Shown here piece after piece: positions 15,666-23,851 of a DNA stretch of 34,907 bases (position 1 is its first letter; every line of letters begins with the position of its first letter). Position numbers and translations under genes: made by a program. Source of the DNA: Chitinophagales bacterium (lineage in GTDB: Bacteria > Bacteroidota > Bacteroidia > Chitinophagales > Chitinophagaceae). Location of the stretch: NCBI GenBank assembly GCA_015654595.1, contig JAATGQ010000184.1, forward strand, positions 1 to 34,907, written 5' to 3'. Under the pieces are notes generated by a model. That model was given only the letters and a program-made list of their open reading frames with translations, made no database searches and was not told the origin of the DNA.

Positions 15666-16262
15666 GTGCATCACTACTACATCATATACAAACCCTTTCA
15701 GGTCCTTTCACAATTCACCAGCCAGGAAGGAAAGAAAACACTGAAGGATTACTTCCCTGTACCGTCGGATGTATACCCCGTAGGCCGGTTGGATTTTGAC
15801 AGTGAAGGGCTATTGATCCTGACCAATGACCCGCAATTAAACCACCGGTTGTTGAATCCTAAATTTGCACACGACCGGGAATATTGGGTACAAGTGGAAG
15901 GCGCCATCGACTCTGCAGCCCTCCAACGCCTGGTAGACGGCGTAACCATATCGGTCGACGGCCGTACGCATCGCGCAAAAGCAAGTCTTGCAAAAGTCAT
16001 CGACCCCTCCCCGGATGTACCCGAACGTCATCCCCCTATCCGTTACCGTGCGCAAATCCCGACAAGCTGGATTAAACTGATCTTGCAGGAAGGGAAAAAC
16101 AGGCAGGTTCGGAAAATGACGGCCCAGGCCGGATTTCCTACGCTGCGACTCATCCGTCAACGAATCGAAAATGTATCTTTAGGGGAATTACAACCAGGAG
16201 AAATGCAATCATTGGACGGTAAGACGATCTATGGCTTGCTGTTTGACAAAAGGAATCGTTAA
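15666..16262 (+). CDS. rluE: Pseudouridine synthase, RsuA/RluE type
   Basis: A 198-residue enzyme that isomerises uridine in ribosomal RNA, most like RluE (23S rRNA). The GTG at 15666 gives MHHYYIIYKPFQVLSQFT, matching the family opening 'NKPxxVLxQF'. The catalytic Asp43 lies in PVGRLDFDSEGLLILTND, and the C-terminal motif QEGKNRQVRKM is at 141-151. There is no N-terminal S4 RNA-binding domain, as in RluE and unlike RsuA, RluB and RluF. The frame is open 96 nt further upstream but that part crosses a terminator hairpin. yicC follows after 56 nt, and both concern RNA metabolism. The subfamily assignment is from motifs only. Confidence 0.88.
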   Translation: MHHYYIIYKPFQVLSQFTSQEGKKTLKDYFPVPSDVYPVGRLDFDSEGLLILTNDPQLNHRLLNPKFAHDREYWVQVEGAIDSAALQRLVDGVTISVDGRTHRAKASLAKVIDPSPDVPERHPPIRYRAQIPTSWIKLILQEGKNRQVRKMTAQAGFPTLRLIRQRIENVSLGELQPGEMQSLDGKTIYGLLFDKRNR

Positions 16263-16318
16263 CTTTCCACCATCAACGGACCACAGGACCGCTGAACATA
16301 AATTAAAATATTGAAATT

Positions 16319-17194
16319 ATGCTCAAATCGATGACCGGCTTTGGTCGCGCAGAACAGGCAGTAGGAGACAAGGTTTTTCAGGTAGATATCAAATCTCTGA
16401 ATGGTAAACAATTCGAGCTGCAGCTGAAATTACCGGGTTTTCTGAAACCATTTGAGTTCGCGATCCGCAAATTACTCTCTGATAAACTGGGCCGTGGTTC
16501 CCTTGATTGCACCATCAGTCTCAAACAGACTGGAAGCGCCAAACCGGTAAGCATTAACACAGATCTGGCACGGGCTTACTACAAGGCGCTGGCCGAGATC
16601 TCCAATGAACTGCAACTGGACCCCTCCAATATTCTGAGCACCCTGGTCAAACTGCCGGAAGTGATCACTCCCACCAGCGATACCCTCACCGACGAGGAAT
16701 GGCAGCAGTTTGAAAAAGTCATTTTAATGGCAATCGACGACCTGAATGCACATCGCCTCAACGAAGGGGCCTCCCTTGAAGACGATCTGCTGCTCCGTAT
16801 CTCCAATATCCTGAAACACCAGGAAGAAGTAGTACGGCTGGAGCCCCTGCGTCAACAAAAGATCAAGGAAGGGATAAAGAAATTACTGGAAGAACAGGTC
16901 GGTAAGGATAATTACGATGCCAACCGCCTCGAACAAGAACTGATCTATTACATCGAAAAAATTGACATCAGCGAAGAACAGGTCCGCTTAAAGAACCATT
17001 GTGATTATTTTAAGTCGGTTCTGAAAGACCCTGAAGACGGAAAAGGCAAAAAGCTGTCCTTTATCTTACAGGAAATAGGCAGAGAGATCAATACAACCGG
17101 TTCCAAGGCCTATGACTCCACGATCCAGCAGAATGTAGTCCTGATGAAAGACGAGCTGGAAAAAGCCAAAGAACAGGTTCTGAATGTATTATAG
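16319..17194 (+). CDS. yicC: YicC/YloC family endoribonuclease
   Basis: A 291-residue member of the YicC family, recently recognised as endoribonucleases involved in mRNA decay. It begins with the signature MLKSMTGFGRAE and has the family C-terminal motif SFILQEIGREINTTGSKA at about residues 242-259. The central part is a long helical region rich in Glu, Lys and Leu (about 150-220). The length is typical. It lies between the pseudouridine synthase gene and gldH; gldH has its own clear promoter, so yicC probably ends or belongs to the upstream unit. In many Bacteroidota yicC precedes gmk, but that gene is not here. Confidence 0.93.
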   Translation: MLKSMTGFGRAEQAVGDKVFQVDIKSLNGKQFELQLKLPGFLKPFEFAIRKLLSDKLGRGSLDCTISLKQTGSAKPVSINTDLARAYYKALAEISNELQLDPSNILSTLVKLPEVITPTSDTLTDEEWQQFEKVILMAIDDLNAHRLNEGASLEDDLLLRISNILKHQEEVVRLEPLRQQKIKEGIKKLLEEQVGKDNYDANRLEQELIYYIEKIDISEEQVRLKNHCDYFKSVLKDPEDGKGKKLSFILQEIGREINTTGSKAYDSTIQQNVVLMKDELEKAKEQVLNVL

Positions 17195-17206
17195 GATCAT
17201 GGCATC

Positions 17207-17237
17207 TTGACAAATGCTCTTAAACATTCTATTTTTG
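17207..17237 (+). promoter_or_regulatory. Promoter of gldH
   Basis: TTG at 17207-17209 (within TTGACA) is followed after 20 nt by TATTTTTG at 17230-17237, a full match to the Bacteroidota promoter form. The gldH start is 15 nt past the box. Confidence 0.75.
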
Positions 17238-17252
17238 CATAAACACTTCTCA

Positions 17253-17735
17253 TTGAAAAAGCCCTTTTCGTTTGCATTGAGCATTGGCTGCCTGTTCTGG
17301 TCGGCCTGTACCCTGCCATCCGGTGTTTTTGAAAAAGACGTGACGCTTCCCGGCCAGCAATGGGAAAGCAGCTATAAACCGACTTTTAGCTTTGACATCC
17401 GGGATCAGGATACCGCCAACCGTTATGATGTCTACCTGGTCCTCCGGCATACCGATGCCTATGAGTTCAACAATATCTGGATCAGGGGTCAGGTCAAATT
17501 ACCCGGCGATACTGCCATTCATAGCGAACGCTATGACATGCCGCTGGGTAACAATGAAAAAGGGTGGCTGGGCTCGGGAATGGACGATATCTGGGAACAA
17601 AGGGTATGGATCCAGCATTCGACCAAATTCGCGCGCCCCGGCAGCTATTCCATCACATTGGAACAGCTGATGCGGGAAGACCCGTTGAAGCACGTCCTGA
17701 ATGTTGGGGTCCGCGTGGAAAAGGTCCTTCAATAA
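17253..17735 (+). CDS. gldH: Gliding motility lipoprotein GldH
   Basis: The 160-residue product from TTG 17253 begins MKKPFSFALSIGCLFW and has a lipobox ending at Cys19 (WSAC), giving an outer-membrane lipoprotein. An ATG at 17214 would start upstream of the promoter box and spoil the signal peptide, so it is rejected. The mature part matches GldH: FEKDVTLPGQQW, an immunoglobulin-like beta-sandwich, and HTDAYEFNNIWI. GldH is needed for gliding in Flavobacterium johnsoniae, but homologues occur in non-gliding Bacteroidota too. The histidine kinase gene starts 18 nt after the stop and the response regulator follows, so the three are likely one operon. Other gld genes are not in the window. Confidence 0.88.
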   Translation: MKKPFSFALSIGCLFWSACTLPSGVFEKDVTLPGQQWESSYKPTFSFDIRDQDTANRYDVYLVLRHTDAYEFNNIWIRGQVKLPGDTAIHSERYDMPLGNNEKGWLGSGMDDIWEQRVWIQHSTKFARPGSYSITLEQLMREDPLKHVLNVGVRVEKVLQ

Positions 17736-17753
17736 GCTCCGAAACGCCCGTCT

Positions 17754-18725
17754 ATGCCATTAAAGAAAAAGCGGCTGGCCATCGCCACAACGGTCTATTG
17801 GGTCCTGCTGGCATATATCATCAGCGGGTTAGGATGGTGGTTTATCGCACTGCAGCAGATGAACCGGCAAATGGCCCGTTACAAACTGCAACAGCTCACG
17901 CTGGACATGCCGGACTATGAAAACCGCCTGACCACTATCCTGACGGAAGAAAACAACAAGACCGCAGGATATATCGGCGAAGGCAGCACCTTCCTGCTGC
18001 TCATCCTGGTCGGCGCCATCTATGTCTACCGCGAAGTCCGCCGGCAGATCCGCCTGCAGCAGCAACAGCAGAATTTTATGATGGCCGTCACCCACGAACT
18101 CAAAACTCCCATAGCCGTCACCAAACTCAACCTGGAAACGCTGCAGAAACACCGGCTGGATGAAACCCGGCAGCAAAAATTGATTCAGTCCGCGCTGCAG
18201 GAAACGAATAGGCTTGACACACTAGCCAATAATATCCTGGTAGCCTCCCAACTGGAAGGCGGCGGCTACCTCCAGACAAAAGAAAAGATCGACTTCTCCC
18301 AGCTGGTCAGCCGCCAGGTCTCTGAATACGAACACCGGTTTCCGGAAAGACGCTGGGCGGCTGCCATCAGGCCGGAAAGTATCGTCACCGGCGATACGCT
18401 GCTGCTGCAGATGCTGGTCTCCAACCTGGTGGAAAACGCGCTCAAGTATTCGCCAAAGGAAGGATTGATAACGATCGACGTGACAAAAAAAGGATCGCAT
18501 CTTTTATTGTCCGTCAAAGACGAAGGCCCCGGAATACCGGATGAAGAAAAAAAGAAGATCTTCGACAAGTTCTACCGGACAGGCCAGGAAAAAACAAGAC
18601 AAACGAAGGGAACAGGCCTGGGACTTTATCTGTGCCGCAAGATAGCAGCCGATCACAAAGCCCAGCTCAAAGTATCCGACAATTCCCCCGTTGGCAGTAT
18701 TTTTACAGTGACATTTCCAATATGA
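17754..18725 (+). CDS. Sensor histidine kinase
   Basis: A 323-residue membrane kinase. Two membrane segments (about 8-32 and 76-94) flank a periplasmic part of only about 43 residues, too small for a recognised ligand-binding domain, and there is no HAMP domain. The phospho-accepting His114 is in AVTHELKTPIAV. The ATPase boxes are NLVENALKYS (N, 224-233), DEGPGIP (G1, 256-262) and GTGLGLYL (G2, 286-293). The stop overlaps the response-regulator start by 4 nt, so the two are a cognate pair. The position behind gldH suggests that envelope or motility state may be sensed (inference). The small sensor might respond to membrane stress or a partner protein such as GldH. Confidence 0.93.
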   Translation: MPLKKKRLAIATTVYWVLLAYIISGLGWWFIALQQMNRQMARYKLQQLTLDMPDYENRLTTILTEENNKTAGYIGEGSTFLLLILVGAIYVYREVRRQIRLQQQQQNFMMAVTHELKTPIAVTKLNLETLQKHRLDETRQQKLIQSALQETNRLDTLANNILVASQLEGGGYLQTKEKIDFSQLVSRQVSEYEHRFPERRWAAAIRPESIVTGDTLLLQMLVSNLVENALKYSPKEGLITIDVTKKGSHLLLSVKDEGPGIPDEEKKKIFDKFYRTGQEKTRQTKGTGLGLYLCRKIAADHKAQLKVSDNSPVGSIFTVTFPI

Positions 18726-19423
18726 GCACAAAAAAATCTATCCTGCTGGTTGAAGACGAAGAGAATCTTCACGAAGCCCTGAAGCTGAACCTGGAGCTCG
18801 AAGGCTATGAGATCACCTCTGCCTACGACGGCACACAGGCGCTAAAAGCGATCCAATCGGAATATTTTGACCTGATCATCCTGGACGTCATGCTGCCCGG
18901 CATCGATGGCATCAATATCACTGAAACAGTTCGCGTCCAAAACAACGATGTCCCCATCCTCATCCTCAGCGCCAGGAATGCCAGCGCCGACCGGGTACTC
19001 GGATTGAAAAAAGGCGCCGACGACTATCTCACCAAACCCTTCAACCTCGAAGAACTCCTGCTACGCATCTCGAAACTCATCGAAAAGAATAAGAAGATGC
19101 AGGACAAGGAGTCCTTCGGCGACGTCTATTCTTTTGGAAAGAATATCATCGACTTCAAAGCACAGGAAGCCACCACCAAAGACGGCCAACGGATACAGCT
19201 CAGCAAAAAGGAAGCAATGCTCCTCCGGCTGTTGATCGAGAACAAGAACGAAGTCGTCACCCGCGAAAAGATCCTGCAGGCAGTATGGGGATACAACGTC
19301 TATCCCACCACCCGCACCATCGACAATTTTGTATTGAACTTCCGGAAGTATTTTGAAGAAGACAGCCGGCATCCGAAGTATTTTCATTCGGTAAGAGGCG
19401 TCGGCTATAAGTACACGGAATAG
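18722..19423 (+). CDS. OmpR/PhoB-family response regulator
   Basis: A 233-residue DNA-binding response regulator. The receiver domain has the acidic pocket E11-D12, the phosphorylation site Asp55 in LIILDVMLPG, and the conserved Lys in YLTKPF. The winged-helix output domain covers roughly 130-233, with LSKKEAMLLRLLIENKN and the closing RTIDNFVLNFRKYFE and HSVRGVGYKY. The ATG at 18722 overlaps the kinase stop as ATGA, and the open frame upstream is only a shadow of the kinase gene. Its targets are unknown; autoregulation of the gldH-kinase-regulator unit is possible. No repeat suggestive of its binding site is obvious. Confidence 0.94.
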   Translation: MSTKKSILLVEDEENLHEALKLNLELEGYEITSAYDGTQALKAIQSEYFDLIILDVMLPGIDGINITETVRVQNNDVPILILSARNASADRVLGLKKGADDYLTKPFNLEELLLRISKLIEKNKKMQDKESFGDVYSFGKNIIDFKAQEATTKDGQRIQLSKKEAMLLRLLIENKNEVVTREKILQAVWGYNVYPTTRTIDNFVLNFRKYFEEDSRHPKYFHSVRGVGYKYTE

Positions 19424-19480
19424 ACCATTAAACCCGGCCTCCGGAATAGACACGCGATCAGTCCGGCGATCCGGCCTGCA

Positions 19481-21580
19481 TCAGGCCAGCCTGTCCAGCA
19501 TCCATTCGGCCTGCTGTAGCAGCTGCTGCGCATTGTACCGGTCATAAGCCGGCGTATACAGGTTCATCTCACATTCGTTTAGAATATTCTCCAGGGACAG
19601 CAGCGCAGGCTCGTCCCATCCTCTTAATTTCAGGTGACGCAGGGCGTTCTGCTTGTTCAGCTCGCTGGCCGGCAGGTCCAGCTTCTTACTGATAGCCTTC
19701 CAGACAGCCCTGTTGACTTCCCGGTAAAAGCCCTTGTAATCACCCTCGTCAAATAACTGACGCGCATCCTGTAAGGGAGGCGCCACCTGCGGCGCTGCGG
19801 AGATATAGGCGGAAGTCGTGACACCAGCAGTCTCTTTTTGTTCGGTCTTCTCTTCTATCACCTTTTCGGATGGCAAAGACAGGGAAGGCATATTGAACGG
19901 ATCTCTTTTTACGACAGAAGCGACAGGCATATAAACGCTGTCCCTCCCCGCACTACCCGCCGCACCGACAGGAGCCGCATCCTTTGACGGCTGAGCCTTA
20001 GCGTCCGACCGGACTTTCTGAGCCCTGCGGCCTCGCCGTACAAGGTAAACGCCTATCCCGCCGAAGAGCACCAATACGGCAGCCCATACCCACCAGGATC
20101 TATACCAGTCGCTGTCGCCGCCAACAGCAGGCACAGATGCGATGTTTACGGGAGTCTTGTTATGTTTCCTGGCCGCAGGCGTGACCTGTATCTCCAGGGG
20201 CGCCGTCGTAGCCGTCTTGTAGCTTTGGGAAGCCGGGTCGAAGTAGGAAAAGTTGATTGCCGGTATCGTATAGTGCCCCGGTGTTTTGGGGCTGAAGGTA
20301 TAATCAAAGGTCTTTGAGCCGCTGATCGGCGCCACCGTCTTATTGATATCCTCCTTTGCCACAGGATCGAACGTATCGAATTCAGCCGGCCACGCAACAG
20401 TAGGAGCGGTGACCATCGGCAAATTGCCTTTCCCCTTGACCACCACATGCAGAGAAGCTTCATCCTGTGCAGCAACCGACGCATTGGGCAGAGAGGCTTC
20501 GACGGTAAAATTTCCAACCGCACCGTTAAAGCTTGCCGGTTTGTTGTCAGGCAGCGGCTTTACGGTTATAGTATAGGGTTTTGTATCCAGCGTTACATTC
20601 TGTGTTACTTCCGGCCCCATCTGCTCTTCTTCCTCCATCTGGTTGATCAGATCGCGGATACTGGTTGGATTGCGATGCGGCTCCGCATGGCCGCTCTTCA
20701 CAAAATGCACTGTATTTTCTACCTCAACCGGGTCAAGATCGATCGTCCCCGCCTGTAAGGGGATCAATTGGGTCTTCCGGATGGTGTGAACCGTAAAATC
20801 TTTTCCATTCAGTTTTTCAACCGACACGGCATCCGAAGCGGGATCGATCATATCATAAACGCTGAAGCCGTTGAGCGAAGGCCGCTTGGTTACCCTCGAT
20901 TCGGAACTGAGACGGGTATACAGCTTATAGGTGGCAACGATCGGCTCGCCGACATAACAACTGCTCTTATCTACCTGAACTTTTACAAAAATATTTTTCC
21001 TGATCTTCTCCTTGACATTCTCACCGGGTTTGAGCACATAATCCTTGTCTACTTCCCGCCGTTCGGCCGCTGAAGGGTCCGGTCCAAACAACCCGCCAAA
21101 AGGATTACTCATACCCGGAGGGATACCCGAATTGGAGTTGCCGCCGGGAGCAGCACCCGAACCGCCCGCGTGCACGACAACCTGGACGGCATTAGACTTC
21201 ATCTTCTTGCCATCCACCACGGCAGAAGCCCCCTCGATGGTGAACTTCCCTGTACGAGCAGGCTGCAGCACAAAAGAGATGCTCTTGTATTGCGACATGT
21301 TCCCATTGACGATACTCATTCCGCTGGACTGAATAGGTCCCTGTACAACCGTAAATCCGGTGAAGTCCGGCGGGACAAGATCCTCGATCTGTTTGGCGTT
21401 CTCGATCACGAATTCGATCTGCAGATAGTCCTTCTGACCAAGCTCCTGGTTGCTGACATTCGTCGTGAATTTTGTCTGCGCATCAACCCAAAAGCCGGAA
21501 AAGACGGCTATTGTTAAAAGAAGGAAGTAAGGTAACCTTGCAGCGACAATAGATGATTTTATAGGTCGGGCGGCGTTCAT
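19481..21580 (-). CDS. batD: BatD family protein
   Basis: The 699-residue protein has a signal peptide cleaved near Ala34-Gln35 (WVDA-Q), a long periplasmic beta-sandwich region, one membrane segment at about 495-514 and a cytoplasmic domain. It opens with FTTNVSNQELGQKDYLQIEFVIEN (about 38-61), the typical BatD start. A Gly/Pro/Asn-rich stretch at 139-168 looks disordered. Bat proteins were named from Bacteroides aerotolerance and usually sit in an operon with a MoxR ATPase, a DUF58 protein, BatA and BatB that act on the envelope. Here batD stands alone, since none of these is adjacent. The cytoplasmic end (ARQLFDEGDYKGFYREV, about 608-624) resembles the C-terminal domain of other BatD proteins. 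Confidence 0.85.
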   Translation of the reverse strand: MNAARPIKSSIVAARLPYFLLLTIAVFSGFWVDAQTKFTTNVSNQELGQKDYLQIEFVIENAKQIEDLVPPDFTGFTVVQGPIQSSGMSIVNGNMSQYKSISFVLQPARTGKFTIEGASAVVDGKKMKSNAVQVVVHAGGSGAAPGGNSNSGIPPGMSNPFGGLFGPDPSAAERREVDKDYVLKPGENVKEKIRKNIFVKVQVDKSSCYVGEPIVATYKLYTRLSSESRVTKRPSLNGFSVYDMIDPASDAVSVEKLNGKDFTVHTIRKTQLIPLQAGTIDLDPVEVENTVHFVKSGHAEPHRNPTSIRDLINQMEEEEQMGPEVTQNVTLDTKPYTITVKPLPDNKPASFNGAVGNFTVEASLPNASVAAQDEASLHVVVKGKGNLPMVTAPTVAWPAEFDTFDPVAKEDINKTVAPISGSKTFDYTFSPKTPGHYTIPAINFSYFDPASQSYKTATTAPLEIQVTPAARKHNKTPVNIASVPAVGGDSDWYRSWWVWAAVLVLFGGIGVYLVRRGRRAQKVRSDAKAQPSKDAAPVGAAGSAGRDSVYMPVASVVKRDPFNMPSLSLPSEKVIEEKTEQKETAGVTTSAYISAAPQVAPPLQDARQLFDEGDYKGFYREVNRAVWKAISKKLDLPASELNKQNALRHLKLRGWDEPALLSLENILNECEMNLYTPAYDRYNAQQLLQQAEWMLDRLA

Positions 21581-21592
21581 ATATTATTAATG

Positions 21593-21600
21593 CAAATATA
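21593..21600 (-). promoter_or_regulatory. -7 promoter box for batD
   Basis: The minus strand reads TATATTTG, an exact TAnnTTTG match, 12 nt before the batD ATG. It supports batD being its own transcription unit rather than part of a unit with the SDR gene upstream. Confidence 0.6.
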
Positions 21601-21712
21601 AAATTTCATTCATCGGTTAGGGGCCGGTGCAAGGGTTAAAACTCAGTTAAATCAACCTTTGCCGAAATCCTTCCCCCTCAGCCCGGCCAATATCATCGAC
21701 CGGCTGCCTGCT

Positions 21713-22414
21713 TTACAGGTCGCCCAGCTGGGGCCGCAGCAGGATCTCTTCCACGGTAGCCTGCGGGGAAAGCCTGCTGGCGGCGTAGATCATTTCGGCA
21801 ACGTCAGCCGCCTCCATAATCCGTTGCGGATCAATACCGGAACCCGCCCAGGAATCGGTATAGGCGGCGCCGGGATAGACCGAAGTTACTTTTATTCCGT
21901 AAGGTTTCATCTCTTCCCGCAGATTAGCCGAAAATCCCGACAAAGCATGTTTACTGATGCTATAGGCGCCGCCATTGGGATAAGCCCTGAAAGAAGCTAC
22001 CGAACACATATTGAAGATATGCCCGCTGCGCTGCCCGATCATCGCGGGGAGCAGCCGTCTCGTCAGATGATACGCGCTATAAAGATTGACAGCCATCATC
22101 TGCTCCAAAGCCCCTTCGTCTTCGTTGTGGACGCTGCCGGGAATAAACTGCCCCGCATTGTTGACGAGAATGTCCACCGCGACGCCGCTGTCCAGCAGCC
22201 ATTGTCCAAAGGAGAAGGCCTCTTCGCGTTTACTCAGATCGAATGCCTTTGTATGTATGGCAACACCAGGAAAACGGGTGCCCAGCTCTTTTTTCGTGGT
22301 CAACAAAGCCTGCTCGCTGCGGGAACAGAGATAGAGGTCATACCCCCCGGCAGCGAATTTCTCAGCGATAGCCTTTCCAAGTCCTTTTGATGCCCCGGTA
22401 ATGATACAATTCAT
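21713..22414 (-). CDS. Short-chain dehydrogenase/reductase (classical SDR)
   Basis: A 233-residue NAD(P)-dependent oxidoreductase. The cofactor motif is TGASKGLG (6-13), NNAG lies at 85-88, and the catalytic residues are Ser138 (NMCSVASF), Tyr151 and Lys155 (YSISK). The Ser-Arg pair after strand two (CSRSE) favours NADPH. The chain is of normal length for a classical SDR. The substrate cannot be read from sequence. It is divergent from the YjjG-type gene, with 32 nt between the start codons; I see no good -7 box on its own strand. Confidence 0.88.
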   Translation of the reverse strand: MNCIITGASKGLGKAIAEKFAAGGYDLYLCSRSEQALLTTKKELGTRFPGVAIHTKAFDLSKREEAFSFGQWLLDSGVAVDILVNNAGQFIPGSVHNEDEGALEQMMAVNLYSAYHLTRRLLPAMIGQRSGHIFNMCSVASFRAYPNGGAYSISKHALSGFSANLREEMKPYGIKVTSVYPGAAYTDSWAGSGIDPQRIMEAADVAEMIYAASRLSPQATVEEILLRPQLGDL

Positions 22415-22416
22415 AA

Positions 22417-22424
22417 TATATTTG
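22417..22424 (+). promoter_or_regulatory. -7 promoter box for the HAD nucleotidase gene
   Basis: TATATTTG is an exact TAnnTTTG match, 22 nt before the ATG at 22447. A nearer CATTTTTG (22432-22439) is a one-mismatch alternative. Confidence 0.5.
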
Positions 22425-22446
22425 CACTGCGCATTTTTGGATACAC

Positions 22447-23142
22447 ATGCAATATAAACACCTTTTCTTCGACCTGGATCACACGCTCTGGGATTTTGAG
22501 ACCAACAGCCGGCAAACCCTGGCAGAACTATATCATTCGCTGCAGCTGCAGGAAAAAGGCGTGCATGACTTTGACCTTTTTCACCAGCGCTATTCGGCTC
22601 ATAATGAAAAGCTATGGGAACGCTACCGGAACGGATTCATCAAAGTGGACGAGCTCCGGTGGAAAAGGATGTGGCACACGCTGCTGGATTTCAAGATCGG
22701 CGACGAAAAGCTTGCCCGGACAATGGACGTCAAATTCCTGGAAGGTCTGCCTTATCGCAAAACGCTGTTCCCCTATACCATCGAGATCCTCAACTGGCTG
22801 AAAGCAAAAGGCTACCGGATCCACCTGATCACCAATGGATTTGAAGAAGTACAGCACAGCAAAATAAAGTATTCCGGACTCACCGGCTATTTTCAGGAAG
22901 TAATCACCTCGGAAGGCTCCAATAGCCTCAAACCGCACAAGGCTATCTTTGAATACGCTTTTCAAAAGACAGGCGCATCGCCGGAAGAAAGCATCATCAT
23001 CGGCGACAGCATCGACGCGGATATACAGGGCGGGATCAATGCCGGGATCGACCAGGTATTCGTGAATCACCTGCGGATCACCCCATCGATAAAGGCTACC
23101 TATACGGTGTATACGCTAAAGGAGTTGGAAACGATATTCTAA
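22447..23142 (+). CDS. yjjG: YjjG-family noncanonical pyrimidine nucleotidase (HAD superfamily)
   Basis: A 231-residue HAD hydrolase. Motif I is FFDLDHTLWDF with nucleophile Asp9 and Asp11; motif II is LITNGF; the motif III Lys is in SLKPHKAIF; motif IV is IIGDSIDADI. The helical cap between motifs I and II (about 17-105) is of the YjjG type. Known members dephosphorylate modified or mispaired pyrimidine nucleoside monophosphates, which cleans the nucleotide pool. The gene is alone on its strand, converging on psd 16 nt away. Assignment to the YjjG subfamily rests on overall similarity (FDLDHTLWDFExNS), and close HAD phosphatases cannot be excluded. Confidence 0.87.
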   Translation: MQYKHLFFDLDHTLWDFETNSRQTLAELYHSLQLQEKGVHDFDLFHQRYSAHNEKLWERYRNGFIKVDELRWKRMWHTLLDFKIGDEKLARTMDVKFLEGLPYRKTLFPYTIEILNWLKAKGYRIHLITNGFEEVQHSKIKYSGLTGYFQEVITSEGSNSLKPHKAIFEYAFQKTGASPEESIIIGDSIDADIQGGINAGIDQVFVNHLRITPSIKATYTVYTLKELETIF

Positions 23143-23158
23143 CGCCGGAACCAAGGGA

Positions 23159-23818
23159 TCAGCCCCACTGCGCCAGCGGTGTAACACCCCCTTGAACTGC
23201 CTGACCGATCTCAACCAAGACCTTGGTTCCGACAGGCAGCAATACGTCGACGCGGGAACCAAACTTGATGAATCCCATCTCGGTGCTTTGCTCGACCTTC
23301 TGGCCGACATGCAGGTAATTCACGATACGGCGTGCCAGCGCGCCGGCGATCTGCTTTTGCAGGATCTCGCCGTGGCTGTTACGGATGACGATGCTATGCC
23401 GTTCGTTTTCGGTAGAAGATTTAGGATGCCAGGCCACTAAATACTTACCCTTGTGGTATTGGTTATACACGATCTCGCCGCTCATCCCGTTGAGATTCTG
23501 ATGGACATTGGCGGGGCTCATAAAGATCGAAACCTGCAGTCTTTTTCCCTTGAAATATTCCTCATCGACCATCTCTTCGATGACTACGACCTTTCCATCG
23601 GCCGGGCAGATAATGAGATTATCGCCGGTCGTCTTTTTACTGGATGGGATACGGAAAAAGGAGATCAGGAACAACAAAAGCCCCAGGGTCAACACGAAGA
23701 TGATCCCGGAAAGCCATGCCAGGTGAGCGCTGATAAAGTAAAAGGAGCCAAGATTGATGACTGCAAAAACCAGGGCGCCGATAGCAATTGATTTGTAACC
23801 TTCTCTATGGATAGTCAT
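23159..23818 (-). CDS. psd: Phosphatidylserine decarboxylase, short (archaeal-type) form
   Basis: This membrane-bound enzyme makes phosphatidylethanolamine from phosphatidylserine. The 219-residue proenzyme has two hydrophobic segments (about 10-55), then DNLIICPADGKV and the metal- or substrate-site region SIFMSPANVHQN. It carries the self-cleavage site FGSRVDV with Gly187-Ser188, where the Ser becomes the pyruvoyl cofactor. It lacks the long N-terminus of E. coli Psd, as expected for the PSD-A type. It follows cdsA after 33 nt on the same strand, so the two act in one pathway (CDP-diacylglycerol, phosphatidylserine, phosphatidylethanolamine). The linking enzyme, phosphatidylserine synthase, is not in the window. 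Confidence 0.94.
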   Translation of the reverse strand: MTIHREGYKSIAIGALVFAVINLGSFYFISAHLAWLSGIIFVLTLGLLLFLISFFRIPSSKKTTGDNLIICPADGKVVVIEEMVDEEYFKGKRLQVSIFMSPANVHQNLNGMSGEIVYNQYHKGKYLVAWHPKSSTENERHSIVIRNSHGEILQKQIAGALARRIVNYLHVGQKVEQSTEMGFIKFGSRVDVLLPVGTKVLVEIGQAVQGGVTPLAQWG

Positions 23819-23851
23819 TTATACAAAGGGTTGAACGTCAAAAATAAGGAA

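Noticed and set aside
19473..19487. GGCCTG-CAT-CAGGCC hairpin at the 3' end of batD
   Set aside because: Short, with no T-tract on either strand, and overlapping coding sequence, so it is not a convincing terminator.
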